Part shown: piece by piece, positions 1 through 7,374 of the stretch | How positions within the stretch are numbered: the stretch's first letter is position 1 | Layout: every line of letters starts with the position of its first letter | Source: Photobacterium pectinilyticum | Lineage (GTDB): Bacteria > Pseudomonadota > Gammaproteobacteria > Enterobacterales > Vibrionaceae | Length of the DNA: 64,000 nt | Direction of reading: 5' to 3' | Assembly: GCF_024357955.1 (NCBI RefSeq) | Contig: NZ_JANEYT010000014.1 | Coordinates: forward strand, 1 to 64,000 | Notes under the pieces: model-generated | The model's input: only the letters and a program-made list of their open reading frames with translations | Told to the model about the DNA's origin: nothing | Database searches by the model: none | Translations under genes and position numbers: made by a program

Positions 1-63
1 GTGAGCTTGGAGCATAAAAATTCCCTCCAGTTGCTGCCTACTTTAAGTGTAGCAACAACTTAA
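1..63 (+). CDS. possible C-terminal end of an upstream gene (partial)
   Basis: Reading from base 1 in frame 1 gives 20 open codons ending in TAA at 61-63, followed 25 bases later by a terminator-like hairpin. This fits the tail of a gene that begins outside the window, but 20 codons are too few to prove coding or to name a family. Confidence 0.25.
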   Translation: MSLEHKNSLQLLPTLSVATT

Positions 64-87
64 GGGAACATAGCGTTGACGATTGAG

Positions 88-118
88 AAAGCCAGCGAAC
101 ATTATTGTTGGCTTTTTT
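88..118 (+). terminator. intrinsic terminator upstream of gltS
   Basis: AAAGCCAGC pairs with GTTGGCTTT (one G-T type mismatch) around a 10-base loop and runs straight into six T residues. It would end whatever transcript enters from the left edge and isolates gltS. Confidence 0.6.
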
Positions 119-244
119 AATGTCTCAATGCCCATAACACTGATTCTTGCGAGCAAATCCACTTTTGTTGAGCTTTATAGCGCTATTTTTAACAATCTTT
201 TGCTACGGTTAATGCAGCATTTGGAACGTTAAGGATATAACTAG

Positions 245-1477
245 ATGGAAATGGATTGGGTAAACGGTATTTTGAGGTTTGATTCCTTTTTTGCCGTCAC
301 CATTGGGATCTTGGTGCTGTTTGTAGGCCGTCAGCTTAATAATGTATTCAAGCCACTAAAAGAGTTCAGTATTCCTGAACCAGTGACGGGTGGCATTCTA
401 TTTTCTGTACTGATTGCAATTGTTTACAGTGTGTCTGACATTGCTATTGAGTTTGATCTCGTCGCACGAGATGTGCTGCTGGTGTATTTCTTTACCACCA
501 TTGGTATTAACGCCAGTTTGAAAGATCTTCTCAAGGGGGGCTTGCCTCTCGTTATCCTGCTCGCTATCACCGTCGGTTATATGGTTGTCCAGAACCTAAC
601 AGGTATCGGCGTGGCCAGTGCCTTCGGCCTTGATAGCCCTGTAGGTATGCTCGGCGGTAGTGTTTCCCTTATTGGTGGACATGGTACAGCTATAGCTTGG
701 GCGCCACGTATTGCAGAAGGTTATGGTATCAGTAACGCGATGGAAATCGGGGTGGCATGCGCCACCTTTGGCTTGATTTTGGCCAGCTTGATGGGTGGCC
801 CTATCGCCAAGTTTTTGATCACCAGACACGATTTGAAGCCAGAGAAAAAAGAAGCGCTCGATGTAGGGGTAGCGGATGATAAGTCCAATGGCCATATTTC
901 CGGTTTTGATTTCCTTGATGCCGTTTTCTCTATTCATGTTTGTGTCATTTTGGGTTATATACTCAATGAGTCAATCGCGGAGATGGGCTTGCAATTACCG
1001 CTGTTCGTGACCTGTTTGTTCGCCGGTATTGTCATGACCAACTTGGTGTATCGGATCAATATTCGCCGTATCACAGGAACTGATTGGCCAGCAAGGAAGC
1101 CTGCAGTCGCCCTGATTGCTGATATCGCGTTAGGTACTTTCTTGGCGATGTCGCTGATGAGCATGCAGTTATGGACGCTAATTGATCTGGCTGGGCCTAT
1201 TTTTGCCATTCTTACCGCGCAGTTCATCGTCGCAGTGTTGATCAATATTTTTGTGGTGTTCCCGGCAATGGGAAAAAACTACGATGCAGCGGTGATTTGC
1301 TCTGGTTTCGGTGGGATTTCGCTAGGCTCTACACCAACGGCCATGGCCAATATGTCTGCAGTCTCCCAGCGCTACGGTAATTCCCACCTTGCCTTTATTA
1401 TTGTGCCTTTAGTGTGTGCGTTCTTTATCGACTTGGTTAATGCTCTGATGATCCCGTACTTCTTAGCGAATTTTTAA
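245..1477 (+). CDS. gltS: sodium/glutamate symporter GltS
   Basis: A 410-residue polytopic inner-membrane protein of the GltS family, which takes up glutamate with sodium. The two family signature regions are visible: GGHGTAIAW near residues 144-152 and its inverted-repeat counterpart GFGGISLGSTPTAMANM near 354-370, each expected to form a re-entrant loop. The length matches the usual ~400 residues. The start is supported by AAGGA at 231-235, nine bases before the ATG; a second ATG two codons in is possible. The gene stands alone, convergent with the mscS-like gene and separated from it by a hairpin. Confidence 0.95.
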   Translation: MEMDWVNGILRFDSFFAVTIGILVLFVGRQLNNVFKPLKEFSIPEPVTGGILFSVLIAIVYSVSDIAIEFDLVARDVLLVYFFTTIGINASLKDLLKGGLPLVILLAITVGYMVVQNLTGIGVASAFGLDSPVGMLGGSVSLIGGHGTAIAWAPRIAEGYGISNAMEIGVACATFGLILASLMGGPIAKFLITRHDLKPEKKEALDVGVADDKSNGHISGFDFLDAVFSIHVCVILGYILNESIAEMGLQLPLFVTCLFAGIVMTNLVYRINIRRITGTDWPARKPAVALIADIALGTFLAMSLMSMQLWTLIDLAGPIFAILTAQFIVAVLINIFVVFPAMGKNYDAAVICSGFGGISLGSTPTAMANMSAVSQRYGNSHLAFIIVPLVCAFFIDLVNALMIPYFLANF

Positions 1478-1511
1478 CAATTCCTTTCAAGAAGAATAGC
1501 TGAACAAGTAA

Positions 1512-1533
1512 GCCGGAGTCATACTCTCCGGCC
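1512..1533. terminator. hairpin between convergent gltS and mscS-like genes
   Basis: GCCGGAG and CTCCGGC form a 7-bp stem with a 7-base loop. The T tract is weak (CTATTTG), so it is only a moderate terminator for gltS. It touches the stop codon of the opposing gene. Confidence 0.45.
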
Positions 1534-2075
1534 TATTTGTCGTCTGCTGGATTGAGTTCATGTTTTACTATCAACTTTGTTACTCCCTTTTGCAGGATCA
1601 AATTGTTGGGGTAGGTGATAATGTTGCCATTTTCATGGCGGAGTATGACGTGAAACATAGTGATATCGATAATAATGCCACTGATATCTTCGTCCTTGTC
1701 TGCCACTTTGATATTATCGCCAATTCGATAAGGGAATACGAAAAATATCAGCACACTGGCCGTGAGGTTGCTTAATATTGACCATTGGGCAAACAGCGCG
1801 ACACCCAGTACAGCAAAGATCGAGGACAAAAATAACGATATATCGCCAAAGCCGAGATCGAGAGTAATGACAAATATAGCTCCAAAGAGCAAGAAAGAAA
1901 TGGCAGTAAATGTTTTCACTACAAACTGGGTTCTTTTTAGAGATACCCGCTTGTTTATTGCCAGTGTCTCAATCCATTTTCGACCAATATGCTTAAAAGT
2001 GATATAGCCAATGATTAGTAGAATACCCAGCACAAATTGTTTAAGTAACAAGTTAGACAGTAAAAAATCAAACAT
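1533..2075 (-). CDS. small MscS-family mechanosensitive channel-like protein
   Basis: 180 residues. Three hydrophobic segments occupy roughly residues 8-25, 50-72 and 80-115, followed by a short beta-type domain (about 115-170). The segment around AVLGVALFAQWSILSNLTAS and the following PYRIGDNIKV are typical of the pore helix and beta domain of MscS proteins, which open under membrane tension to release solutes. It is much shorter than E. coli MscS (286 residues) and lacks most of the C-terminal vestibule. Its ATG overlaps the TAA of the upstream zntB-like gene (TAATG), so the two genes are translationally coupled. Confidence 0.8.
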   Translation of the reverse strand: MFDFLLSNLLLKQFVLGILLIIGYITFKHIGRKWIETLAINKRVSLKRTQFVVKTFTAISFLLFGAIFVITLDLGFGDISLFLSSIFAVLGVALFAQWSILSNLTASVLIFFVFPYRIGDNIKVADKDEDISGIIIDITMFHVILRHENGNIITYPNNLILQKGVTKLIVKHELNPADDK

Positions 2076-3010
2076 TAAATGTACCTTAATTTTTTGAGGA
2101 CAATGACTTCAACAGCCACGATAACGATCAATCCAAGACAGAACAAAGTGAATGCTAGCGGGTTTTCAACGCCGGGTATTCCACCTATGTTGACACCAAG
2201 TAAGCCCGTAAAAAAACCAGCAGGTAGGAATATGCCAGCAATGACAGAAAATAAATAGGTATTTCGGTTCATCGTTTCGGCTTGTTGTTGATTAATCGTG
2301 GCAAAGTAGAGATTGATTTGATCGATATAGAAATCGATAGATTCGTTCATTCTCATTATGGTATCTAAACAGTTTTTAAAATGGTTTTTGTACCCTTTTA
2401 ATACTGGGATGTCGGCTTCGATCAGATCTTCTAGCACATAGCGCTGAGGCTTAAGGTATCGGCGCAAGCGCAGTAAACGAGAGTTTATTGAACTCAATAC
2501 AGCTCTATCAGTATGGACATTCTCGTCCATTTCATTGAGCCTATCTTCAACGGGTGAGAGAAAGTCTGAAATAATGCTGTTGACACTATTTGCGATTGCC
2601 TGCAATAAGTCCGTTAGAGTATTCGGCCCTTCTCCTTGCTCTAGCTTACGTACAATATTGGCAACTGCTCGCGAAGGGACTTTTCTTGTTGAGATTAAAG
2701 AGCCCTTATACCAGAGTATGCGCAGGCTTAACATATCATCGGGCTCTGAACCTTCGTTAAGATTGATACCGCGTAAGATAATGAGGAAACAATCGTCACT
2801 GTATTTTTCAAACCGGGGACGAGTGTCATCAGTGAGCAGTGAGTCGACAATTGCTTCGGGGATAAGGTTGTCTAACAGCCAACTCCTTAACCCTTCTGCA
2901 TCTCGTTGGCAGTGGTACCAGTTTGCAGGGAGCAGCTTATTAGCTTCAAGCGAACTTTCTATAGCAACGCCTGATGTAAAATCCCAACAGGAAATTATAA
3001 ATCCGTTCAT
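2075..3010 (-). CDS. zntB: ZntB-like CorA-family metal transporter
   Basis: About 311 residues. A long cytoplasmic N-terminal domain with acidic and helical segments is followed by two C-terminal membrane helices joined by GVNIGGIPG; this GVN loop replaces the GMN of CorA and is what E. coli ZntB carries. ZntB proteins move Zn2+ across the inner membrane. The RBS decides the start: AAAGGG abuts a first ATG at 3014-3016 but lies six bases before the second ATG at 3008-3010, giving MNGFIISCWDF. It is followed at once by the mscS-like gene. Zn selectivity is inferred from the family, not proven. Confidence 0.78.
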   Translation of the reverse strand: MNGFIISCWDFTSGVAIESSLEANKLLPANWYHCQRDAEGLRSWLLDNLIPEAIVDSLLTDDTRPRFEKYSDDCFLIILRGINLNEGSEPDDMLSLRILWYKGSLISTRKVPSRAVANIVRKLEQGEGPNTLTDLLQAIANSVNSIISDFLSPVEDRLNEMDENVHTDRAVLSSINSRLLRLRRYLKPQRYVLEDLIEADIPVLKGYKNHFKNCLDTIMRMNESIDFYIDQINLYFATINQQQAETMNRNTYLFSVIAGIFLPAGFFTGLLGVNIGGIPGVENPLAFTLFCLGLIVIVAVEVIVLKKLRYI

Positions 3011-3146
3011 ATACATCCCTTTTCGTTCTTTATAGTTTTGGTTCCTTGGTGAAGCTTACACGACTTTCGTTGTTGTAATTAATTAGCCTCGTTTTATCTG
3101 ATACTCATCTATATTTCAATCTATTGGGAAGAGATGGACATATATT

Positions 3147-4124
3147 ATGTACGTTAAAGCGACGGTTCGAGAGTCTCTGACAGATGGCCTTTTTCTGGTA
3201 ACTATGATGCTGGGTGTATTTGTTACTGCACATACATTCGCAGAAGAAGGAGTGAGCGGTCACTATCAGATTGGTAGCGGATCATCAAGGATGAATAAAA
3301 TCCCACCTAGTCACTCAATCAATGCATATGTGGATCTGAGTGAGTACGATGGCAATACTCAGGGCGGACTCTCTGTACCGCTGGCCGGTTTGTTGGTCAC
3401 TGATTTGGATGTCAAAAGTCAGGTGTCATCTTTGAACTTTGCCTGGAATCCAGGTATAGAACTGGCTGGCGGTTGGCAGTATGCAATGGCTATTTCTTTA
3501 CCTTATCGCTCAGTAGAGGTTTCTGTTCGCAGCTCCAATGATGCTGGTGGTCGTAAGCGAGACAAAAACAGTGGTCTTGGCGATATTATGATTACACCGC
3601 TGATGCTGGCTTACTCTATATCTGAGTATTGGCAATCTGAGTTTCATTTCAATATTTACGCTCCGACGGGAGATTTTGAGGTTGATAAACTGGCCAATGT
3701 CGGTAAGAACTACTGGAGCTTTTCGCCTGTAGCTTGGCTGCAATATATTGAGCCGACAACCGGGCAGGAGTTTACGGTGTCTGCTGGGGTTGATTGGAAT
3801 AGTAAGAATGATGATACCGATTATCAGACAGGGGCTCAGGTGCACATTGGCTCTACGGTGATTCAATATATTCCTCTACTGTGGGGGTTTACGGGAATTG
3901 GCTTATCTGGCTACTGGTATCAACAGATCAGCGCTGACTCTGGAGGTGGGGCGGTACTTGGCGACTTTAAGGCAAAAGCTGTCGGACTAGGGCCTGTACT
4001 TAGCTACCAGTCAAAGTGGTCAGGTCGACCTGTTCGTGCAGAGTTAGAGTGGATCAATGAGCTGGAAGTACGAAACCGCCCAGAAGGTGATCTGATTTCA
4101 TTGAAGCTTTCAGTTCAGTTTTAG
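3147..4124 (+). CDS. outer-membrane beta-barrel protein (phenol MetA-pathway/SphA-like family)
   Basis: 325 residues. A hydrophobic stretch at residues 14-32 ends in HTFA followed by EEGVSG, a plausible signal peptidase I site. The mature part shows alternating amphipathic strands and ends in a phenylalanine (LSVQF), as usual for outer-membrane barrels. The opening of the mature region and the strand pattern resemble the transporter family labelled MetA-pathway of phenol degradation, whose function is mostly unproven. No partner gene stands next to it, so the substrate cannot be inferred. Confidence 0.62.
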   Translation: MYVKATVRESLTDGLFLVTMMLGVFVTAHTFAEEGVSGHYQIGSGSSRMNKIPPSHSINAYVDLSEYDGNTQGGLSVPLAGLLVTDLDVKSQVSSLNFAWNPGIELAGGWQYAMAISLPYRSVEVSVRSSNDAGGRKRDKNSGLGDIMITPLMLAYSISEYWQSEFHFNIYAPTGDFEVDKLANVGKNYWSFSPVAWLQYIEPTTGQEFTVSAGVDWNSKNDDTDYQTGAQVHIGSTVIQYIPLLWGFTGIGLSGYWYQQISADSGGGAVLGDFKAKAVGLGPVLSYQSKWSGRPVRAELEWINELEVRNRPEGDLISLKLSVQF

Positions 4125-4253
4125 GGCTCTATTTACCCCCCTTACGGACATTTCTATGCCGTATATTGTATTCCATCGAAATTGTGTATCAGATCTAAGA
4201 CACATTATGTATTAGCGTCCCAAAATCATTGGCAATCACTAAGCTGTGAGTAA

Positions 4254-4518
4254 TATACCCAAGTTACCTCTAGGTGCAGGATTCAGAGGGTTGTCAGCGT
4301 CTTCAATCCAAGGCGAAGGTTTGCAGGAATGGCATTCCCTTTCAAAAAGCTTCAACGAAGGAGTGAATGGGCTGACACCCTACCGAAGGGCGAGTTTTCT
4401 AAGCTTCTTTACTGCGTTATTGTTTCTTGATTTAGAGCCGCTAGATCTTCAAAACAATGCCTTGTCTATAAGCTTATAAATTCTCGCTGAACCTGCATCT
4501 TGAAGTCGCTTGGGTATA
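4254..4518. repeat. 265-bp MITE-like element with imperfect terminal inverted repeats
   Basis: The left end reads TATACCCAAGTTACCTCTAG and continues GTGCAGGATTCAG; the reverse complement of the right end reads TATACCCAAGCGACTTCAAG followed by ATGCAGGTTCAG. These ~32-base ends match at most positions. The interior has no convincing gene: short frames run through it on both strands but have no ribosome site and no recognisable product. Size, terminal inverted repeats and lack of a transposase suggest a non-autonomous element. Ends of this kind recur in Vibrionaceae intergenic DNA as far as I recall. A truncated right end is seen at 20391-20416. Confidence 0.6.
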
Positions 4519-4693
4519 AAACCCATCCCACCGGACGGGATAAGCTTTCTTGTTACATCCCGCTGTAAAGTTACACCAGTAGGCTGTAGCAAAATGATAT
4601 TATTGCCTATGGCCGTTATGTATGCTTTTTCCACGACTACGCTGCAATACTGACTTAGGTGCTTTCAATTATTTTTATTAAGTTGATGTGGTT

Positions 4694-5410
4694 ATGGCAG
4701 CAATGATGTATCAGCCGACGTTCGATCCTATCGAGTCGCTGAGTGATGAGCAATTGCAGCAAGCAATTGCCGACAGGCTTAACAAACAGTTGAATAATAT
4801 GGCTGTTGCCACACAAACGGCGCAGTTCTTCATGGATTCTTTACTCAACTGGCACGCTGAATCAGTACCTGTCACACAGGTAGAGAGTATTCTTGCCTTT
4901 GCGTTTGGCAATCGTATTTCCCTTAATGGCAACCAGCATCCAGGGCCGATGAATGAAGCGATTGCTGACTCAGTGGTGTTGCTGTATCGCCAGAATGCTG
5001 TGCCGGTTTATGCCCAATGGGAAGTCGCTGAGGCAATTGGTAGCCGGATTCCTGTTCATGATCTCAATGCTATTTACCCGCGGCTTTCTGGGAAGGGCAA
5101 TACAAAGTACCTCTGTACCCAGGGAGTCGCTGAGAAGGCGGTATTAATGGCTGGAAGTGTCTCTAATTTGGGTAAAACTGCGGTGGTTGCTTTTTTTGAA
5201 CACAGCTTGCGTACAGTTGATACCGCGCGTGAGGCTGGCATTGATGCCTTTTTGCCTCAGGGCCTAGAGATGCCGCGCCAGTTTGATCCTGACTCCGGCC
5301 AGGCGTGGACGCGTGATCAGCAAACCTATGTGATGCATGAAATTCGTACCCGTGCCACCAATGAGCGAGACCGACTAATCCAAAACGCTGTTGATGACAA
5401 CTCGAAGTGA
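4694..5410 (+). CDS. conserved-looking protein of unknown function
   Basis: About 238 residues from ATG 4694 (GTG 4688 and ATG 4703 or 4706 are alternatives; no strong ribosome site decides). I do not recognise the family. No signal peptide or membrane segment is visible, so it is probably cytoplasmic. The middle (LLYRQNAVPVYAQWEVAEAI, about residues 97-116) and the following alternation of strands and helices suggest an alpha/beta fold. The C-terminus is charged and helical (RTRATNERDRLIQNAVDD). Codon use matches its neighbours. A perfect 11-bp hairpin follows the stop. Confidence 0.55.
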   Translation: MAAMMYQPTFDPIESLSDEQLQQAIADRLNKQLNNMAVATQTAQFFMDSLLNWHAESVPVTQVESILAFAFGNRISLNGNQHPGPMNEAIADSVVLLYRQNAVPVYAQWEVAEAIGSRIPVHDLNAIYPRLSGKGNTKYLCTQGVAEKAVLMAGSVSNLGKTAVVAFFEHSLRTVDTAREAGIDAFLPQGLEMPRQFDPDSGQAWTRDQQTYVMHEIRTRATNERDRLIQNAVDDNSK

Positions 5411-5432
5411 GTTGTGTAGACACATAACCCCC

Positions 5433-5465
5433 CTATGCCTTTCTTACCGTTGATGAAAGGCATAG
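5433..5465 (+). terminator. hairpin ending the 4694-5410 gene
   Basis: CTATGCCTTTC and GAAAGGCATAG form a perfect 11-bp stem with an 11-base loop 22 bases after the stop codon. No T tract follows, so it may protect the mRNA end rather than terminate alone. Confidence 0.5.
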
Positions 5466-5527
5466 CACGTTCCCATCATCATGAGCAATTATTTGCACAT
5501 AACATTTTCCTGTCTTACTAAATAACA

Positions 5528-5798
5528 GAACCGCATCGAATAATTGTGCTTGCAAGTCCAGCTTGCGTTTTTACAAATGTTACCTTCCCGATTTCGGTAC
5601 AAAAGGTGTTGCCTTGAAAGAGCACACTGAAAGTTCGCTTGCCTGCAGATTACCTGGATAAGGCTGAGTCACCGCTATCGGTGAAGCTCTCCTATCACTG
5701 CGCAGGACTGGAATGCCAGTGCCTATCTTATGGGATGAATAGCCCTTGCCGATAAGTAGTGGTGTGTAAAAAGAAAGGCCGAGTCATCGGCCTTTCTT
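5528..5798 (+). ncRNA. candidate non-coding transcript
   Basis: A gene-free stretch of about 300 bases ends in a very strong terminator, so something is transcribed across it. A weak promoter-like pair, TTGCAC (5493-5498) and TACTAA (5516-5521) with 17-base spacing, would start an RNA near 5528. It contains local hairpins such as CACCG-CTAT-CGGTG and CACTG...CAGTG. I compared it by eye with TPP, lysine, glycine, cobalamin and c-di-GMP riboswitches and with 6S, SRP and GcvB RNAs and found no match. It could also be the untranslated leader of the small gene at 5833. Confidence 0.25.
5771..5798 (+). terminator. strong intrinsic terminator
   Basis: AAGAAAGGCCGA and TCGGCCTTTCTT form a perfect 12-bp stem with a 4-base loop. 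No annotated gene ends directly before it, which is the main reason to suspect a non-coding transcript upstream. Confidence 0.75.
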
Positions 5799-5832
5799 GT
5801 TTGCCTTAGCGAGGCGTCATATAGGAAAAACG

Positions 5833-6108
5833 ATGGTAATTAAGAAGAAACATGCCTTTTTCTGGGGGACAATACTGTTTTCTTCCCAGCTGATTCTATG
5901 GCTGATTGACTTTACTGTTGAATCGACAAGCTCGATTAATAGAAAAGCGTATACTGAACTGTGGTATGTCCGGTCAGTGATTTTAGTGTCAGGACTCTTT
6001 CTTATGGCATATAGCCAATATCCCCGTAGCTGGTTGGGGAAGGTAGGGCGGTGGGTTTACCGCTTAATTCTGTGGCTGATAAAAACCAAGCGCTCCCAGA
6101 AAAGGTAA
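5833..6108 (+). CDS. small two-helix membrane protein of unknown function
   Basis: 91 residues from ATG 5833; AGGA lies six bases upstream of this ATG, whereas the longer frame would begin inside the terminator. Two hydrophobic segments (about residues 9-25 and 43-60) are followed by a basic, tryptophan-rich tail ending KTKRSQKR, so a helical hairpin with cytoplasmic ends is likely. I do not recognise a family. The gene sits alone between a terminator and a convergent phosphatase gene. Confidence 0.55.
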   Translation: MVIKKKHAFFWGTILFSSQLILWLIDFTVESTSSINRKAYTELWYVRSVILVSGLFLMAYSQYPRSWLGKVGRWVYRLILWLIKTKRSQKR

Positions 6109-6185
6109 TTCGTTTTCTAAGGCATGTACAAGGTGGTCGCTGAAGTTAAAGGCAGTTGGCTACCTTTAACTTCACACTGAGACAG

Positions 6186-6998
6186 TTAGGCGTTATTTAG
6201 TACAAACTCTTCAATTACTTTTGCCACACCGTCGTTGTCGTTGGTGTCGGTAACGTGGTTGGCAATTGCTTTGATATCGTCGGTGGCATTGCCCATTGCA
6301 ACACCAAGGCCTGCATATTTGATCATGTGGTGATCGTTACCGGCATCACCCATGCAAATCACTTCGCTAGCGTCTAGGCTCAAATGCTCGGCAAGCATGG
6401 CAACGCCAGTACCTTTATTGCTATTTGGGTTCATCAGCTCAAGGAAGAATGGGGCACTTTGCACCACCGTGTACTGAGTGTATAGGCTCTCAGGCAGTTG
6501 GTTGATGGCCGCAGTCAGTACGTCAGGATCGGCAACCATCATCACTTTGATCACTTCTTCATCATCAGTAAGCTCAGAAAAGTCCATCACCGTGGTCGGT
6601 ACACCATTGATCTCAGATTCATGCTCGGTGTATTTGTTGTTCTCTGGAGTGATCAGGCCACGCTCTGGAGTAAAAGCGTGAACAAAGGAGCCCAAATCAT
6701 TGGCTAGGCTAGCAATATTTTTCGCATCACGGCCAGTCATGATTTGCTTGCGGATCACTGTTTTGCTTTCTACACGTTGTACTAAAGAGGCGTTGTAGCT
6801 AAGGACATAATCACTTTCGCCGGTCATACCCAGCTCATCGAGGTATTTGGTCATGCCTTCTAGCGGACGGCCTGAGGCCAGTACCACTTGCACACCGTTG
6901 TCGCGTGCTGCCTGAATAGCTTGTTTGGTTCGAGGAGAAATGGCTTTCTGCGAGTTAAGCAATGTGCCATCCATATCAAGGGCAACCAATTTATACAT
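6186..6998 (-). CDS. yidA: Cof-type HAD-IIB sugar phosphatase, YidA-like
   Basis: 270 residues. The HAD nucleophile motif is at the N-terminus (LVALDMDGTLL), motif II is VVLASGRP, and the late GDAGNDHHMIKYA supplies the Mg-binding acidic residues. The long cap between them and the overall sequence align well from memory with E. coli YidA, a phosphatase acting on sugar phosphates and similar small substrates. The ATG at 6996-6998 is chosen over an upstream TTG because it has GGA nine bases before it and gives the family's usual N-terminus MYKLVALD. It is monocistronic. Confidence 0.9.
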   Translation of the reverse strand: MYKLVALDMDGTLLNSQKAISPRTKQAIQAARDNGVQVVLASGRPLEGMTKYLDELGMTGESDYVLSYNASLVQRVESKTVIRKQIMTGRDAKNIASLANDLGSFVHAFTPERGLITPENNKYTEHESEINGVPTTVMDFSELTDDEEVIKVMMVADPDVLTAAINQLPESLYTQYTVVQSAPFFLELMNPNSNKGTGVAMLAEHLSLDASEVICMGDAGNDHHMIKYAGLGVAMGNATDDIKAIANHVTDTNDNDGVAKVIEEFVLNNA

Positions 6999-7045
6999 GG
7001 ATTCGTCCAATCAGGGAGAAATTTTAGAACCTGCATAGTAATCAA

Positions 7046-7374
7046 TTTTTGTGATTAACTCGACATTCTTTGGTGATCTTGTTGTGACATTTCGAGCTGA
7101 GGTTGATGTGAGTCAATCGCAATGGCGAGGTTAAAACACTCGACTTCAGCACTACGTATTTTGGCGATAGCATTGGAGTCAGTGAAGAAATAATCCGGCG
7201 ATATGTAAGCTATCAAGCGCAGGAGACCCCCGCACCTTGTTAGTTCGGTCGATTCAATTAATTCGCTTGGGTATACAGCTTTCGTTTTAGCTCAAACATG
7301 AAGCGTTACCCAACCATTACGCCACCAAATCATTACATCATAGGAAGATCGGGTGGCGTTTTTTATGGCTGTCG
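7046..7374. other. gene-free interval between yidA and the efflux operon
   Basis: About 330 bases without a convincing gene. It includes CGCTTGGGTATA at 7264-7275, which resembles the terminal end of the 4254-4518 element but is too short to prove it, and a plus-strand hairpin with a T tail at 7319-7364. Confidence 0.4.
7319..7364 (+). terminator. orphan plus-strand terminator-like hairpin
   Basis: ACGCCACC pairs with GGTGGCGT across a 25-base loop and is followed by a T tract. No plus-strand gene ends upstream of it. On the minus strand the same stem follows the efflux operon but lacks a T tract, so it may serve as a 3-prime structure there. Confidence 0.35.

Noticed and set aside
4246-4479. 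77-codon plus-strand frame
   Set aside because: It lies inside the MITE-like element, has no ribosome site and would be part of a repeat, not a gene.
5528-5798. TPP, lysine, glycine or cobalamin riboswitch
   Set aside because: Only fragments such as ACCTGGATAA recall TPP; the conserved cores are absent and the next gene is an unrelated small membrane protein.
7264-7275. Second remnant of the MITE-like element
   Set aside because: Only 12 bases match the element end, too few to separate from chance.
7319-7364. Leader peptide with attenuator ahead of the efflux operon
   Set aside because: The hairpin is on the wrong strand for the operon, and the short peptide across it has no regulatory codon run.
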